Origin: Marinilactibacillus psychrotolerans
GTDB taxonomy: Bacteria > Bacillota > Bacilli > Lactobacillales > Carnobacteriaceae_A
Length of the DNA: 64,000 nucleotides
NCBI RefSeq assembly: GCF_900101525.1
Contig: NZ_FMZD01000001.1
Location: 165,027-229,026, forward strand
Direction: 5' to 3'
Made by a program: the position numbers and the translations under genes. The notes under the pieces are model-generated. The model made no database searches. It was not told where the DNA came from and saw only the letters and a program-made list of their open reading frames with translations. Below are positions 45,658 to 56,055 of the stretch, piece by piece; position 1 is the first letter of the stretch, and every line of letters begins with the position of its first letter.

Positions 45658-47628
45658 TTAATGAGGATCTTGGATTCGTTTAAACATCTTTTCCATGTCC
45701 TTATTAGTCATTTTAACAAGTACTGGTCTCCCATGTGGACAATTATAAGGATTCTCTGTATATTTCAAATCTTCTAAAAGTCTTCTGGCTTCATTGGGAG
45801 TTAAAAAATGATTGGCTTTGATGGAACGTTTACAGCTCATCATAATGGCTGTTGCCTCTCTGAATTTTGCAATAGAGATTTGATTAGTTTCAAGCAGAAA
45901 ATCAATCATTTCTTTGACAATTTCTTCTTCTTGCCCAGCTTTGAACCATGAAGGATGGCTCCTAATTAAAAAACTGTTTTGTCCGAATTCCTCTAGAGAA
46001 ATCCCGGCAGTCTCTAATTTATTTAAATTTTCCCGAATCGTTATAGCATCATTGGCAGGATATTCCAATACGACTGGTACTAATAGGTTTTGTTGCACAG
46101 TCCCATCTTTTTCGATTTCTTTTCTATAATATTCATATTTGATTCGCTCTTGTGCGGCATGTTGATCAATAATAAATAAACCTTCTTCATTTTGAGCAAA
46201 TAAGTAAGTACCATGCATTTGACCAACATAATCTAGAATCGGAAATGACTGATTGGCTTTTGATTCATTCATTACCTTATTTGCTGTTTGTAAAGGTGTT
46301 TCATTTATATGTGTATAATTATCCTCAAAATTTTTTTCATTCAATAGATTAGAATTATTCTGATTAGTATTTGTATATTCTTTAAACTTTTCAGACTCTA
46401 GGGATGAACGACTTTTTTCTTGACTCAACATACTTGATTCACTTTGTCCGTTTACATCATCTATTTGCTGATTTTGAAGATTTACGTTGTTTTGATTGTC
46501 TCTTTTATAATCATCAAAATCTGCTGAGAGATCTGATCCGTTTCTATTATCACTTTTATTCCAGTCAAACGATGTCTGAGTCGGTTTAGCATTTTTATGA
46601 CCTTCACTTGAATAAATATTACCCATTGCATTCGGTATTCGTTGTTCAACACTCATTAGGTCATTTACAGCTTTTTTGACTAATTCACCTAATTCTTTTT
46701 CATTACTGATTCGAACCTGCTGTTTCGTTGGATGAACATTTACATCCAATAGTAATGGATCCATCTCAATATTTACGACTGCTAATGGATATCTTCCCAC
46801 CATCAATTTAGAAGAATAACCGTCAACTATCGCTTGTGCCAGGGCGTAATTTTTTATATGTCTACCATTAACAATGATGGTCATATAAGATTTGCTTGCT
46901 CTAGTAGATTCCGGGAGTGATACATAACCGTAGACTTTAAAATCAAAGCTAGTTGCTTCGATTTTTTTCATTGTCTTAGCTGTCTGCACACCGTATACAC
47001 CCGCAATGGCTTGCCGTATATCTCCATTACCTACTGTTTTTAGTAATGTCGTTTCATCACTGAATAAACGAAAGCTGATTTCTGGATGTGCTAAAGCTAA
47101 ACGGTTAATCGTATCACTTATATGCGCTAATTCGGTTTTAATTGTCTTAACATACTTCAATCTAGCTGGTGTATTAAAGAAAAGTTGTTCAACTTTTATG
47201 GATGTTCCTCTTCTGGAAGAAGCAGGTTTATCCTCTATTAATTTTCCACCTTCAAGTTTTATATGTCTTCCAGCTTGACCTTCTTGAGCCGATTCAATAG
47301 TCACCATAGAAACAGAGGCTATACTAGGTAATGCTTCTCCCCTAAAACCTAAAGTCCGTATTCGGAATAAGTCTTCATTGGAAATCAATTTACTTGTAGC
47401 ATGCCTTTCAAAAGCTTGCTCTACTTCGTTTGAATGAATACCTTCTCCATTATCAGTAACTTGAATCAATTTTAATCCTGCTTCTTCAACATGAATATCT
47501 ATTTGCGTACTATTTGCATCTATTGAATTTTCAACGAGTTCTTTGACTACAGAAGCAGGTCGTTCTATGACTTCTCCTGCTGCTATTTGATTGGCTAATA
47601 CGGAAGACATAATTTGTATTTTGGCCAT
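45658..47628 (-). CDS. mutL: DNA mismatch repair protein MutL
   Basis: MutL couples MutS mismatch recognition to strand incision. The N-terminal GHKL ATPase domain (1-330) shows IAAGEVIERPASVVKELVENSIDA, DNGEGI and GFRGEALPSIASV. The C-terminal dimerisation/endonuclease domain (about 465-656) has DQHAAQERIKYE, matching the DQHA(X)2E(X)4E metal site, and a late MSCKRSIKANHFL and CPHGRPV, so it should nick DNA itself. The linker (about 335-460) is unusually rich in Asn, Gln and Ser. It is 31 bp downstream of mutS. Confidence 0.97.
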   Translation of the reverse strand: MAKIQIMSSVLANQIAAGEVIERPASVVKELVENSIDANSTQIDIHVEEAGLKLIQVTDNGEGIHSNEVEQAFERHATSKLISNEDLFRIRTLGFRGEALPSIASVSMVTIESAQEGQAGRHIKLEGGKLIEDKPASSRRGTSIKVEQLFFNTPARLKYVKTIKTELAHISDTINRLALAHPEISFRLFSDETTLLKTVGNGDIRQAIAGVYGVQTAKTMKKIEATSFDFKVYGYVSLPESTRASKSYMTIIVNGRHIKNYALAQAIVDGYSSKLMVGRYPLAVVNIEMDPLLLDVNVHPTKQQVRISNEKELGELVKKAVNDLMSVEQRIPNAMGNIYSSEGHKNAKPTQTSFDWNKSDNRNGSDLSADFDDYKRDNQNNVNLQNQQIDDVNGQSESSMLSQEKSRSSLESEKFKEYTNTNQNNSNLLNEKNFEDNYTHINETPLQTANKVMNESKANQSFPILDYVGQMHGTYLFAQNEEGLFIIDQHAAQERIKYEYYRKEIEKDGTVQQNLLVPVVLEYPANDAITIRENLNKLETAGISLEEFGQNSFLIRSHPSWFKAGQEEEIVKEMIDFLLETNQISIAKFREATAIMMSCKRSIKANHFLTPNEARRLLEDLKYTENPYNCPHGRPVLVKMTNKDMEKMFKRIQDPH

Positions 47629-47659
47629 ATCGATCCTCTTTTCTGAATGATTCCAAAAA

Positions 47660-50278
47660 TTATTTTAATTCATTTTGCAGTTCATTTAATAGATTGATTG
47701 CTTCTAGAGGTGTTAAATTCAAAATATTAGCTTTACGCAAAGATTCAATAACATTCCCTTCAGCTTCTTGCTTTTGAGCTCCAAATAAGGACAATTGTTC
47801 ATCCACAGCAGAATTTTCCATTGCTAAATTTATTGCAGGTTCAGGAGTTGATTGTGCTTCAATTTCTTTATTTTTAAATAAATTTTCTTCTTTTTGCTCT
47901 AGCTGAGATAAAATATCTGATGCTCGTTCAATCAAAGTATCAGGTAGCCCAGCAAGTTTTGCAACTTGCACCCCATAACTTTTATCTGCTGGACCATCAA
48001 GCATTTTATGCAAGAAAACTAGTCGGCTGTTCTCTTCTACAGCACCAACATGAATATTTTTTAATCTAGATAGTCGCTGGTCTAAAATAGTCAACTCGTG
48101 ATAATGCGTCGAGAACAAGGTTTTTGCTCCGATTTCATTATGGACAAATTCTATAATTGCTTCAGCCAATGCCATACCATCATATGTTGCTGTTCCTCGT
48201 CCGATCTCATCAAATAAGAGCAAACTTCTATTTGTGGCAAATTCTAACGCATTGTTTGTCTCCGTCATTTCAACCATAAATGTACTTTGGCCGCCAATTA
48301 AATCATCCATAGCTCCAATGCGTGTAAAGATACGATCAAAGATAGGTAACTTGGCATATTGACTTGGAACATAACATCCCATCTGTGCCATAATAACCGT
48401 TAATGCTAGTTGTCTCATATACGTACTTTTACCAGACATATTGGGACCAGTAATCAATAATATATCTGTTCCTTCTTCAAGATTAACATCATTAGGTACG
48501 TAAACTTGTTCTTTCATAACTTTTTCAACAACTGGATGGCGGCCGTCTTTGATCAATATATCTTGTGATTCTGTGTTAAATTCTGGTCTTACATAATTAT
48601 ACGTTTCACTAATGAAAGCGAAAGATTGCAAACAATCTATTTCAGCTACAATTCCCGCTAATTTTTGAAGTCTTTTAATATGAAATCTTACTTGTTCTCT
48701 AATTTTCACAAAAAGTTCGTATTCTAGTGCTTTGGATTTTTCTTCTGCTTCTAATATTAAAGATTCTTTTTCTTTTAGTTCAGGGGTGCTGTATCTTTCC
48801 GCATTGGTCAATGTTTGTTTTCTCTGATATCTATCATCATCAATTTTATCTACATTTGCTTTGGTAACTTCGATGTAGTAACCAAATACTTTATTAAATC
48901 CTATTTTTAAATTTTTGACTCCTGTTATCTCTCGTTCTTTTGCTTCCAAATTTGCAATCCATTTTTTCCCATTGATCATAGCATCTTTATATTCATCGAG
49001 TTTCTCATTGAACCCAACTTTAATAATTTCACCATCAGTAATGGATAAAGGGGGCTCTTCTTCAATAGCCTGATCAATAAGAGTGGCGATTTCTTCAACT
49101 GGATCTAATTCCTTTAGTAAGGAATCCCATTTATGAGATGCATTCATTGAATTGATAATTTGAATAAGATTTGGTATCTGATTAAGGGAATTTTTAAGTT
49201 GAATTAAATCGCGTGCGTTCACAGTTCCAAATGCTACTCTTCCGGCTAATCTTTCTAAATCATAAATACTGGTAAGTGTGTCCGACAAATCTGTTCGTTC
49301 AAAAAAATGATCAATTAGCACATCCACGATACTTAATCGATTTTCAATAGTATTTTTACTAATCAGAGGTTTCTCAAGCCATTGTCTAAGCATCCGTCCG
49401 CCCATCGCTGTTTTTGTTTCATCTAACAGCCAGAGCAATGTACCTTTTTTTGAACCATCTCTTAGAGAAACTGTCAATTCTAAGTTTCTACGAGCTTCTT
49501 GCCCATAAATTAAATAATGCGAAGTTTCATATTCTTCAGCGGGTTGGAGGTGATCCAAACTACGCATTTGCGTACTCATTAAATAAAGTAATAGTAGATC
49601 AAGTACTGGATAAAGAGATTTATTTGAACAGTTCTCTTTTAAATTATTTAGATTTTTGTCTTCTAAGTCATCTAGATGACTTTCTGAAACGACCATGTTT
49701 AATTCATCAATTAGTTTCTGCTGAAACATTTTCTCTTGATTAACTTGAAATAAAACTTCTTTTATCTTCAGAGACTGAAGTTCTGTTTTCACTTCTTGTT
49801 CATTACTCAAACTAGTGACTTTTAGTTCACCAGTCGTCAAATCAGTATAAGCGAACAAATAATCTTGTTCATTTTTTAAAACAGCTGCGATATAATTGTT
49901 TTCTTTAGCATCTACAGAAGAGGCATTCATGACCGTTCCCGGTGTAATAACTTGTACCACTTCTCTTTTGACCATGCCTTTAGCTAATTTTGGATCTTCG
50001 ACTTGTTCACATATAGCTACTTTATGCCCTAGTTCTATTAGTGTATCAATATATCTTTGTGCAGAATGATGTGGTACTCCACACATTGGGATTTGTTCTT
50101 CAGCATTCTTGTTTCTACTGGTTAAAGTTAATTCCAATATCTGAGCGACTTCGATGGCATCATTAAAGAACAGTTCATAAAAGTCTCCTAATCTATAAAA
50201 CAGATACACATCAGGATATTTTTCTTTAATTTCTAGATATTGAATCATCATTGGTGTATGTTTTGTCTTTTGAGGCAT
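47660..50278 (-). CDS. mutS: DNA mismatch repair protein MutS
   Basis: MutS binds mismatches and small loops and activates MutL. The ATG at 50278 (MPQKTKHTPMM) is chosen by GAGGAG five bases upstream; the frame is open 13 codons further without a ribosome-binding site. The 872-residue protein has the mismatch-binding FYELF motif (about 33-37, with the Phe-x-Glu) and the clamp and lever domains. The ABC ATPase domain has Walker A ITGPNMSGKST and Walker B LLLFDEIGRGT, then STHYHEL. A short C-terminal extension ends in LNELQNELK. Confidence 0.98.
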   Translation of the reverse strand: MPQKTKHTPMMIQYLEIKEKYPDVYLFYRLGDFYELFFNDAIEVAQILELTLTSRNKNAEEQIPMCGVPHHSAQRYIDTLIELGHKVAICEQVEDPKLAKGMVKREVVQVITPGTVMNASSVDAKENNYIAAVLKNEQDYLFAYTDLTTGELKVTSLSNEQEVKTELQSLKIKEVLFQVNQEKMFQQKLIDELNMVVSESHLDDLEDKNLNNLKENCSNKSLYPVLDLLLLYLMSTQMRSLDHLQPAEEYETSHYLIYGQEARRNLELTVSLRDGSKKGTLLWLLDETKTAMGGRMLRQWLEKPLISKNTIENRLSIVDVLIDHFFERTDLSDTLTSIYDLERLAGRVAFGTVNARDLIQLKNSLNQIPNLIQIINSMNASHKWDSLLKELDPVEEIATLIDQAIEEEPPLSITDGEIIKVGFNEKLDEYKDAMINGKKWIANLEAKEREITGVKNLKIGFNKVFGYYIEVTKANVDKIDDDRYQRKQTLTNAERYSTPELKEKESLILEAEEKSKALEYELFVKIREQVRFHIKRLQKLAGIVAEIDCLQSFAFISETYNYVRPEFNTESQDILIKDGRHPVVEKVMKEQVYVPNDVNLEEGTDILLITGPNMSGKSTYMRQLALTVIMAQMGCYVPSQYAKLPIFDRIFTRIGAMDDLIGGQSTFMVEMTETNNALEFATNRSLLLFDEIGRGTATYDGMALAEAIIEFVHNEIGAKTLFSTHYHELTILDQRLSRLKNIHVGAVEENSRLVFLHKMLDGPADKSYGVQVAKLAGLPDTLIERASDILSQLEQKEENLFKNKEIEAQSTPEPAINLAMENSAVDEQLSLFGAQKQEAEGNVIESLRKANILNLTPLEAINLLNELQNELK

Positions 50279-50334
50279 TAATCTCCTCACCCCTTTTACC
50301 ATAAAATTACTAGTCAAATTTCAGTTTTGCTTAT

Positions 50335-51138
50335 TTAATCATAAAACGGTGTATCGTCATCTATTCGAATTGATTCGATTATTTTTGTCTTACCAGTTAC
50401 ATTATCAAATTCTATGAAACAGCCATTTAATTTTTTACGTCCGTTATCTGGCACTTCAAATCGAGCAGGAAGCTGCGTTAAAAATTTGTTAATTATCGCT
50501 TCTCTTTTCATCCCTAAAATGCCATCGTAAAATCCAGTCATCCCCACGTCCGACATATAGCCAGTTCCAGAAGGAAGAATCCTCTGATCATTTGTCTGTA
50601 CATGGGTATGTGTCCCGAGTACAGCAGAAGCATGTCCATCCATATACCATCCCATAGCTTCTTTTTCACTCGTTGCTTCTCCATGAAAATCTATCAATAT
50701 ATGTGGGGTTCTTTTCTTAGCCTCTTCAACTAATTTCATACCAATTTGAAAAGGATCTTCAAAATCTCCCATAAAAACTCTTCCATGTAAATTGATTACA
50801 GCTAGTTCTTGTTGATTGATTTTAATATAGGCGATACCCTTACCAGGAACTCCAACTGATGAAGGATAGTTTGCTGGTCGAATCAATTTTTTAGCATCAT
50901 CTATGAAATCAAATATTTCTCTTTGATCCCAAGTGTGATTTCCCATTGTTACGGCATCTACTCCATTTTGCAAAAACTCTTTATAGATTTTTTCTGTAAT
51001 CCCTCTTCCTCCAGCGGCATTTTCTCCATTCACTATTGTTGCTTGAGGCTTATATTTACTCTTTAATTTCGGTAAATACTCTCGAACCATTTCTTGCCCC
51101 ACTGAGCCTACTACATCGCCTATAAATAATACTTTCAT
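50335..51138 (-). CDS. ymdB: YmdB metallophosphoesterase
   Basis: A calcineurin-like phosphodiesterase linked in B. subtilis to biofilm and cell-fate control, acting on cyclic nucleotides in vitro. Its 267-residue length is typical. Metal motifs include FIGDVVGSVG (about 4-13), NGENAAGG, GNHTWDQREI and HTHVQTNDQRILPSGTGY (about 175-192). It follows rny, the usual order, and probably shares its transcript beyond the hairpin at 51261-51296 only by read-through. Confidence 0.95.
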   Translation of the reverse strand: MKVLFIGDVVGSVGQEMVREYLPKLKSKYKPQATIVNGENAAGGRGITEKIYKEFLQNGVDAVTMGNHTWDQREIFDFIDDAKKLIRPANYPSSVGVPGKGIAYIKINQQELAVINLHGRVFMGDFEDPFQIGMKLVEEAKKRTPHILIDFHGEATSEKEAMGWYMDGHASAVLGTHTHVQTNDQRILPSGTGYMSDVGMTGFYDGILGMKREAIINKFLTQLPARFEVPDNGRKKLNGCFIEFDNVTGKTKIIESIRIDDDTPFYD

Positions 51139-51260
51139 TTAATATTCCTCTTCTCCGTTAGGTACTTCTTATTTTACCAGTATTTACATAATAAAATCAA
51201 AGTGAAATAATGGTTTTTGTTTTATCACTTAATAACAAACTAACCTATATCTTAAGCACA

Positions 51261-51296
51261 AAAAAGCTAGAACAAGTATTTTGTTCTAGCTTTTTT
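51261..51296 (-). terminator. terminator between rny and ymdB
   Basis: Stem AGCTAGAACA/TGTTCTAGCT with A and T tracts on the two sides; good intrinsic terminator on the minus strand. Confidence 0.85.
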
Positions 51297-51305
51297 GTTA
51301 TTTAA

Positions 51306-52871
51306 CTATTTTGCATATTCAACGGCTCTTGTTTCGCGTATAACCGTTACTTTAATGTGTCCAGGATAGTCCATATCTTCTTCAATTTGTTGACGTACAC
51401 TGCGTGCCAATTTTGCCGCCATGCTATCATCAAGTTGATCCGGTCTTACAATAATTCGAACCTCTCGACCTGCTTGAATTGCATAACTTTCTTTAACGCC
51501 TTCAAATCCGTTTGAAATTCTTTCAAGATTTTCTAGTCGTTGTAAATAGTTTTCAAGTGATTCGCTTCTAGCGCCTGGTCTGGCAGCAGATATTGAATCT
51601 GCTGCCTCTACCAATACCGCAATAATCGAACTTGCTTCTACATCACCGTGATGTGAAGCAATAGCATTGATGACCGTCTCATTTTCTTGATACTTCATAG
51701 CAAGTTGAGCACCAATTTCAACATGAGATCCTTCGACTTCGCTATCTAATGCTTTTCCAATATCATGTAACAATCCAGCTCTTTTAGCAAGCTGTATGTC
51801 TTCGCCTAACTCTGCTGCCATTACACCAGCAACTTTTGCGACTTCTATTGAATGGTTCAAGACATTTTGACCATAGCTTGTTCTGAAATATAGGCGTCCA
51901 ACTATTTTAATCAGGTCAGGATGTATCGAGTGGATTCCTAAGTCAAATATAGCTTCTTCCCCAATCTCGCGGATTCGTTCATCCATTTCCTTACGAGACT
52001 TTTCAACAGCCTCTTCAATGCGGCCCGGATGAATACGTCCATCAGAAATCAACTTCTCAAGTGCCATTTTTGCTATTTCTCGACGAATAGGATCAAATCC
52101 ACTTAAAACGACTGCTTCAGGTGTATCGTCAATAATTAAATCCATTCCTGTTAAACTTTCTAGCGTGCGTATATTCCGACCCTCTCGACCAATAATGCGA
52201 CCTTTCATGTCGTCATTTGGTAGATTGATTACGCTAACGGTTGTTTCAGTTACTTTGTCAGCTGCAGAACGTTGGATAGCTTGAGTTATCAAGTTTTTAG
52301 CTCTACGATCCGCTTCTAATTTAGCTTTGTCTTCATATTGTTTTACCATAACAGCTAACTCACGAGATAAGTCTTTTTCAGTTTGAGTTAATATGATTGA
52401 TTTTGCTTCTTCTTGAGACAATGCTGCAATTGACTGTAATTTTTCTTGTTGTTTCATGATCAATTCTTCAGCTTCATTCTCTAGATCTTCTAGATTCTTT
52501 TGTCTAGTATTCAATCGTTCTTCTCTACTTTGTAAAGAACTTTCTCTTTTGTCCATTGTGTTAGCTTTACGCTCCAGATTATCTTCTCTCTGGTCTAAAC
52601 GATTTTCTTGACGTGCTACTTCAGAGCGTCTTTCTTTTAACTCCCATTCTATTTCCGTACGGTAAGAATGGATTTCCTCTTTTGCCTCCAACAACGCTTC
52701 TTTTTTCAAGGTTTCAGCTTCTTTATTTGCATCTTCTACAATGTTATCAGCCGTTTTTCTTGAATCAGCTAGTCTTTTTTCGAAGCTTCTTTTATTAAAA
52801 TATGCTCCTGCAACTATTCCGATAATTAAAGTAACGATAGCGAAGGCTACTGAGTAAAATAGAGTAATCAT
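51306..52871 (-). CDS. rny: ribonuclease Y
   Basis: RNase Y is the membrane-anchored endoribonuclease that starts decay of many mRNAs in Firmicutes. The 521-residue protein has one N-terminal membrane segment ([19 protein letters not shown]), a long coiled coil (about 30-200), a KH domain ([19 protein letters not shown]) and an HD domain ([18 protein letters not shown]). An excellent ribosome-binding site (GGAGGTGACCAA) precedes the ATG. A consensus promoter is at 53024-53052. Confidence 0.97.
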   Translation of the reverse strand: MITLFYSVAFAIVTLIIGIVAGAYFNKRSFEKRLADSRKTADNIVEDANKEAETLKKEALLEAKEEIHSYRTEIEWELKERRSEVARQENRLDQREDNLERKANTMDKRESSLQSREERLNTRQKNLEDLENEAEELIMKQQEKLQSIAALSQEEAKSIILTQTEKDLSRELAVMVKQYEDKAKLEADRRAKNLITQAIQRSAADKVTETTVSVINLPNDDMKGRIIGREGRNIRTLESLTGMDLIIDDTPEAVVLSGFDPIRREIAKMALEKLISDGRIHPGRIEEAVEKSRKEMDERIREIGEEAIFDLGIHSIHPDLIKIVGRLYFRTSYGQNVLNHSIEVAKVAGVMAAELGEDIQLAKRAGLLHDIGKALDSEVEGSHVEIGAQLAMKYQENETVINAIASHHGDVEASSIIAVLVEAADSISAARPGARSESLENYLQRLENLERISNGFEGVKESYAIQAGREVRIIVRPDQLDDSMAAKLARSVRQQIEEDMDYPGHIKVTVIRETRAVEYAK

Positions 52872-53023
52872 TTGGTCACCTCCGTATCATTATTTAGTTT
52901 TACATTTTATTCATATATATAAAAGTCAGGTACGATTTATGTTAAAGGTTTTTTTGTTAAAAAAATAACCAATCTAAAATTTAATTTATTTTATTTTAAC
53001 ATAATTGTGTAACAGACATACTA

Positions 53024-53052
53024 ATTTTAAAGGTCTTCAGTCAATGTGTCAA
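53024..53052 (-). promoter_or_regulatory. rny promoter
   Basis: Minus strand TTGACA (53047-53052), 17-bp spacer, TAAAAT (53024-53029). The transcript would carry an AT-rich leader of about 145 bases (52872-53017) before rny. I see no gene in 52872-53184. Confidence 0.75.
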
Positions 53053-53184
53053 TACAGTTTAAAAAAAGAGGCGTATTTTAAATAGTTTTATTGATAAAAG
53101 TTAAAATATTCTTACTTGTTTAATCGCATAATCAAATTGTGTTATTGATTTCTTTATATGCTTTTTTTTATTAATATATATAAC

Positions 53185-53228
53185 AAAAAAGCATGATCTA
53201 AAAGCAGAAAAGCTTTTAGATCATGCTT
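53185..53228 (-). terminator. recA terminator
   Basis: Long stem AGCATGATCTAAAAGC/GCTTTTAGATCATGCT followed by TTTTTT on the minus strand, just past the recA stop. Confidence 0.9.
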
Positions 53229-53244
53229 AGAATAGTTGACTAAA

Positions 53245-54363
53245 TTAAATATCCAATGCTTCTGGTTCAGAACTTTTAGCATCCTGTTTTTCATTATTAG
53301 AATTGTCTGTCTTTTTAGATTTGCCTTTTTCACTTGCTTTATTCAAATCATTCACAAATTTAATATCTTCTTCGCTGCCAACTTCGAAAGCAACTCGAAC
53401 TTTTCTTTCAATTTCTTTCAATAAGTCCGGATGTTCTACTAGATATTGTTTAGAATTCTCTCGTCCTTGGCCGATACGCTCGTCACCATAAGAGTACCAA
53501 GCACCAGCTTTATCAATAATTTCAACTTCGGCTCCCATATCTACAAGTTCTCCCACTTGAGATATTCCTTCTCCGTACATAATATCCACAAGGGCCACTT
53601 TAAATGGTGGAGCAACTTTATTCTTAACAACTTTTATCTTAGTTTTGTTCCCCGTCATATCTTTACCAGATTTGATAGATTCTCCACGACGAACTTCTAA
53701 TCTTACAGTTGAATAAAATTTCAATGCACGTCCACCAGGAGTAGTCTCTGGACTACCAAACATAACACCTACTTTTTCACGAATCTGATTGATGAATAGA
53801 GCAATCGTTTTAGTTTTATTGATTGAGCCAGATAGCTTACGAAGTGCTTGAGACATTAAGCGTGCTTGTAGTCCAACGTGAGATGCGCCCATTTCACCGT
53901 CAATCTCAGCACGTGGTACTAAAGCAGCAACAGAATCGATAACTACCATATCGACTGCCCCACTGGAAACTAAAGCATCTGCAATTTCCAAAGCTTGTTC
54001 TCCAGTATCTGGTTGAGATAGTAGTAATTCATCAATGTCTACCCCTAAAGAACTAGCATACTTAGGATCTAGAGCATGTTCAGCATCAATAAAAGCAGCA
54101 ATCCCACCATTAGCTTGAACTGATGCTATGGCATGTAAAGCTACTGTCGTTTTACCAGAACTCTCTGGTCCATATACTTCAATTATACGCCCACGTGGAT
54201 ATCCACCAACACCTAAAGCAACGTCAAGAGCTAATGATCCAGTTGAGATTGTTTTAATTTGAGTATCAACTTTTTCTCCCATTTTCATAATGGAGCCCTT
54301 ACCAAAGTTTTTCTCAATTTTGCTAAGCGCCATTTCTAAAGCTTTTTTACGATCATCTGTCAT
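53245..54363 (-). CDS. recA: recombinase RecA
   Basis: RecA forms the strand-exchange filament and triggers LexA self-cleavage. The 372-residue protein carries Walker [10 protein letters not shown] (about residues 64-72), Walker [10 protein letters not shown], the L1/L2 loop region ([30 protein letters not shown]) and a typical acidic, low-complexity tail ([18 protein letters not shown]). It lies downstream of cinA, as usual, but with a 258-bp gap that holds a TATAAT (54537-54542) and a LexA-box-like site (54579-54592). Transcription of recA is therefore likely independent. Confidence 0.98.
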   Translation of the reverse strand: MTDDRKKALEMALSKIEKNFGKGSIMKMGEKVDTQIKTISTGSLALDVALGVGGYPRGRIIEVYGPESSGKTTVALHAIASVQANGGIAAFIDAEHALDPKYASSLGVDIDELLLSQPDTGEQALEIADALVSSGAVDMVVIDSVAALVPRAEIDGEMGASHVGLQARLMSQALRKLSGSINKTKTIALFINQIREKVGVMFGSPETTPGGRALKFYSTVRLEVRRGESIKSGKDMTGNKTKIKVVKNKVAPPFKVALVDIMYGEGISQVGELVDMGAEVEIIDKAGAWYSYGDERIGQGRENSKQYLVEHPDLLKEIERKVRVAFEVGSEEDIKFVNDLNKASEKGKSKKTDNSNNEKQDAKSSEPEALDI

Positions 54364-54578
54364 TAATTAGTTCCTCCTATTATTTCATCAGGACAATTTA
54401 ATATTATCTATTAACTACCATATACAGCAACTTTTTTAAGTAGAGATTGAGAAATATCTTACAAATCTAATTGACATTGCACTATAAAGTCTAGCAAATT
54501 TTCTTCACCGTGCAAACCACTGTTCTCACTGCTACTATTATAGTTTACTGTTTTTTCAAATAAAACGCAATAGTAAAT

Positions 54579-54592
54579 CGAACATTTATTCG
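54579..54592. promoter_or_regulatory. candidate SOS (LexA) box upstream of recA
   Basis: CGAACATTTATTCG resembles the Firmicutes LexA palindrome CGAAC-N4-GTTCG with one mismatched position in the arms (CGAAC versus CGAAT). It is 37 bp upstream of a TATAAT (54537-54542) oriented toward recA. Confidence 0.5.
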
Positions 54593-54621
54593 CTATATTG
54601 AGCAGGATGGTTTTCTCTTAT

Positions 54622-55902
54622 TTATAGGCTATCTTCATCACAATAAACCCTTTTACTGATGGGCATCTCTAATAAAACTCGTCTAACCAAATCTAGTGCA
54701 TTTTGCACTGCCAATCTACGATTTTTATTACGTTTATAAGCAAAATGATAATGTTTAGCAAAAGATTTACTTTCATTTAGTGCAATTCCAATCCATACTG
54801 TTCCAGGTATATTTCCTTCTAAAGCACTAGGTCCAGCTACTCCTGTTAACGAGACAGCAACATCCGCTTCAAACATATCTTTAACTCTCTCTGCCATTTC
54901 AATTGCACATTCCGGACTTACCACTCCAAAATTATCAATAACTTTCTGAGAAATACCTAAGGTCTTGTGTTTATGGTCCGAACTGTAGGTAACAATCCCA
55001 CCATCAAAAATAGATCCTGCAGCTAAATCACTTGAAATACTACTTAAAAATGCACCGCCAGTTAAACTTTCAGCAGCCGTAATTTTTTTTTCTTGTTCGA
55101 TCAGTATATCCTTGATAACATCTGATAATGTTTTTTCTCCGTAGCCGAACACAAACTCTTTTACTTCTTTATTTATAGCTTTTTCTACTTTATTAATCAT
55201 TTTATCGCATTCTTCTTTAGATTGACCTTTTGCTGTAATACGAATTTTTAGCTCTCCACCTTCTGCATATATTGCAATTGTAGGATTCATTTGATTTTGA
55301 ATTACTTTTTCTAATTTTAACGCCAATTGAGATTCCGTTAGGCCAAAAAGACGGATAATTCTCGAAACTAATTTCTGCTCATCTAAAATATTATCCACAA
55401 TAACTTGAGTCAAGTAATTTTCTACCATGGGTTCTAATTCATCTGGTGGTCCTGGTAGTATTATATAAGAATGGTCTCCTTTTTCTAAGAAACTACCAAC
55501 TGCCAGCCCGGTATCGTTAAGTAAAGGGATTGCGCCCATTAACATTAATGCCTGTAATTGATTATTCTTTGGCATTTCAAAATCAGAATTTTTATGATAC
55601 GTAATTATTTTATTTTGTGTATCTTCATGTAAGACTAACTCTACATCAAGATATTCTGATAATACTTGCTTAGTGATATCATCTTCTGTAGGTCCTAAGC
55701 CACCTGAAAGTATAATCATATCTGACCTTGACTCAGCTGCTTTTATCGCCTCTTTAATTCTTTTAGCATTATCACCCACTGTTATATGATGATAAACCTC
55801 TATACTTAGTGATGCTAGTTTCTTTGCTATATAAGCTGAATTAGTATTAACCACTTGTCCGAGTAATAATTCTGTTCCTACTGATATAATTTCAGCTCTC
55901 AC
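54622..55902 (-). CDS. cinA: CinA-family competence/damage-inducible protein
   Basis: A two-domain protein of 426 residues. The N-terminal MoCF/pyrophosphatase-like domain (MRAEIISVGTELLLGQVVNTN, SGGLGPTEDDIT) is followed by a C-terminal CinA nicotinamide-nucleotide amidase-type domain (AAESLTGGAFLSSISSDLAAGSIFDGGIVTYS). In streptococci it is competence-induced and co-transcribed with recA; here it precedes recA by 258 bp. The GTG start follows GGAGGTAAAATA. Confidence 0.95.
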   Translation of the reverse strand: MRAEIISVGTELLLGQVVNTNSAYIAKKLASLSIEVYHHITVGDNAKRIKEAIKAAESRSDMIILSGGLGPTEDDITKQVLSEYLDVELVLHEDTQNKIITYHKNSDFEMPKNNQLQALMLMGAIPLLNDTGLAVGSFLEKGDHSYIILPGPPDELEPMVENYLTQVIVDNILDEQKLVSRIIRLFGLTESQLALKLEKVIQNQMNPTIAIYAEGGELKIRITAKGQSKEECDKMINKVEKAINKEVKEFVFGYGEKTLSDVIKDILIEQEKKITAAESLTGGAFLSSISSDLAAGSIFDGGIVTYSSDHKHKTLGISQKVIDNFGVVSPECAIEMAERVKDMFEADVAVSLTGVAGPSALEGNIPGTVWIGIALNESKSFAKHYHFAYKRNKNRRLAVQNALDLVRRVLLEMPISKRVYCDEDSL

Positions 55903-56012
55903 TATTTTACCTCCTACATAATATATACTTACCCTTTTTTAAAAAAATAATTTTTTATAGTATAATCATTTTAACATATCCATTTTTCTACGACTCTGAT
56001 TATGATTATAAC

Positions 56013-56042
56013 AAAAAACAGGTAACTCAATTGAGGTACCTG
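56013..56042 (-). terminator. terminator after pgsA
   Basis: Stem CAGGTA-CTCAA/TTGAG-TACCTG (56019-56042) followed by TTTTTTG on the minus strand; ends the pgsA unit and isolates cinA. Confidence 0.8.
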
Positions 56043-56055
56043 CATTTGCTAGAAA

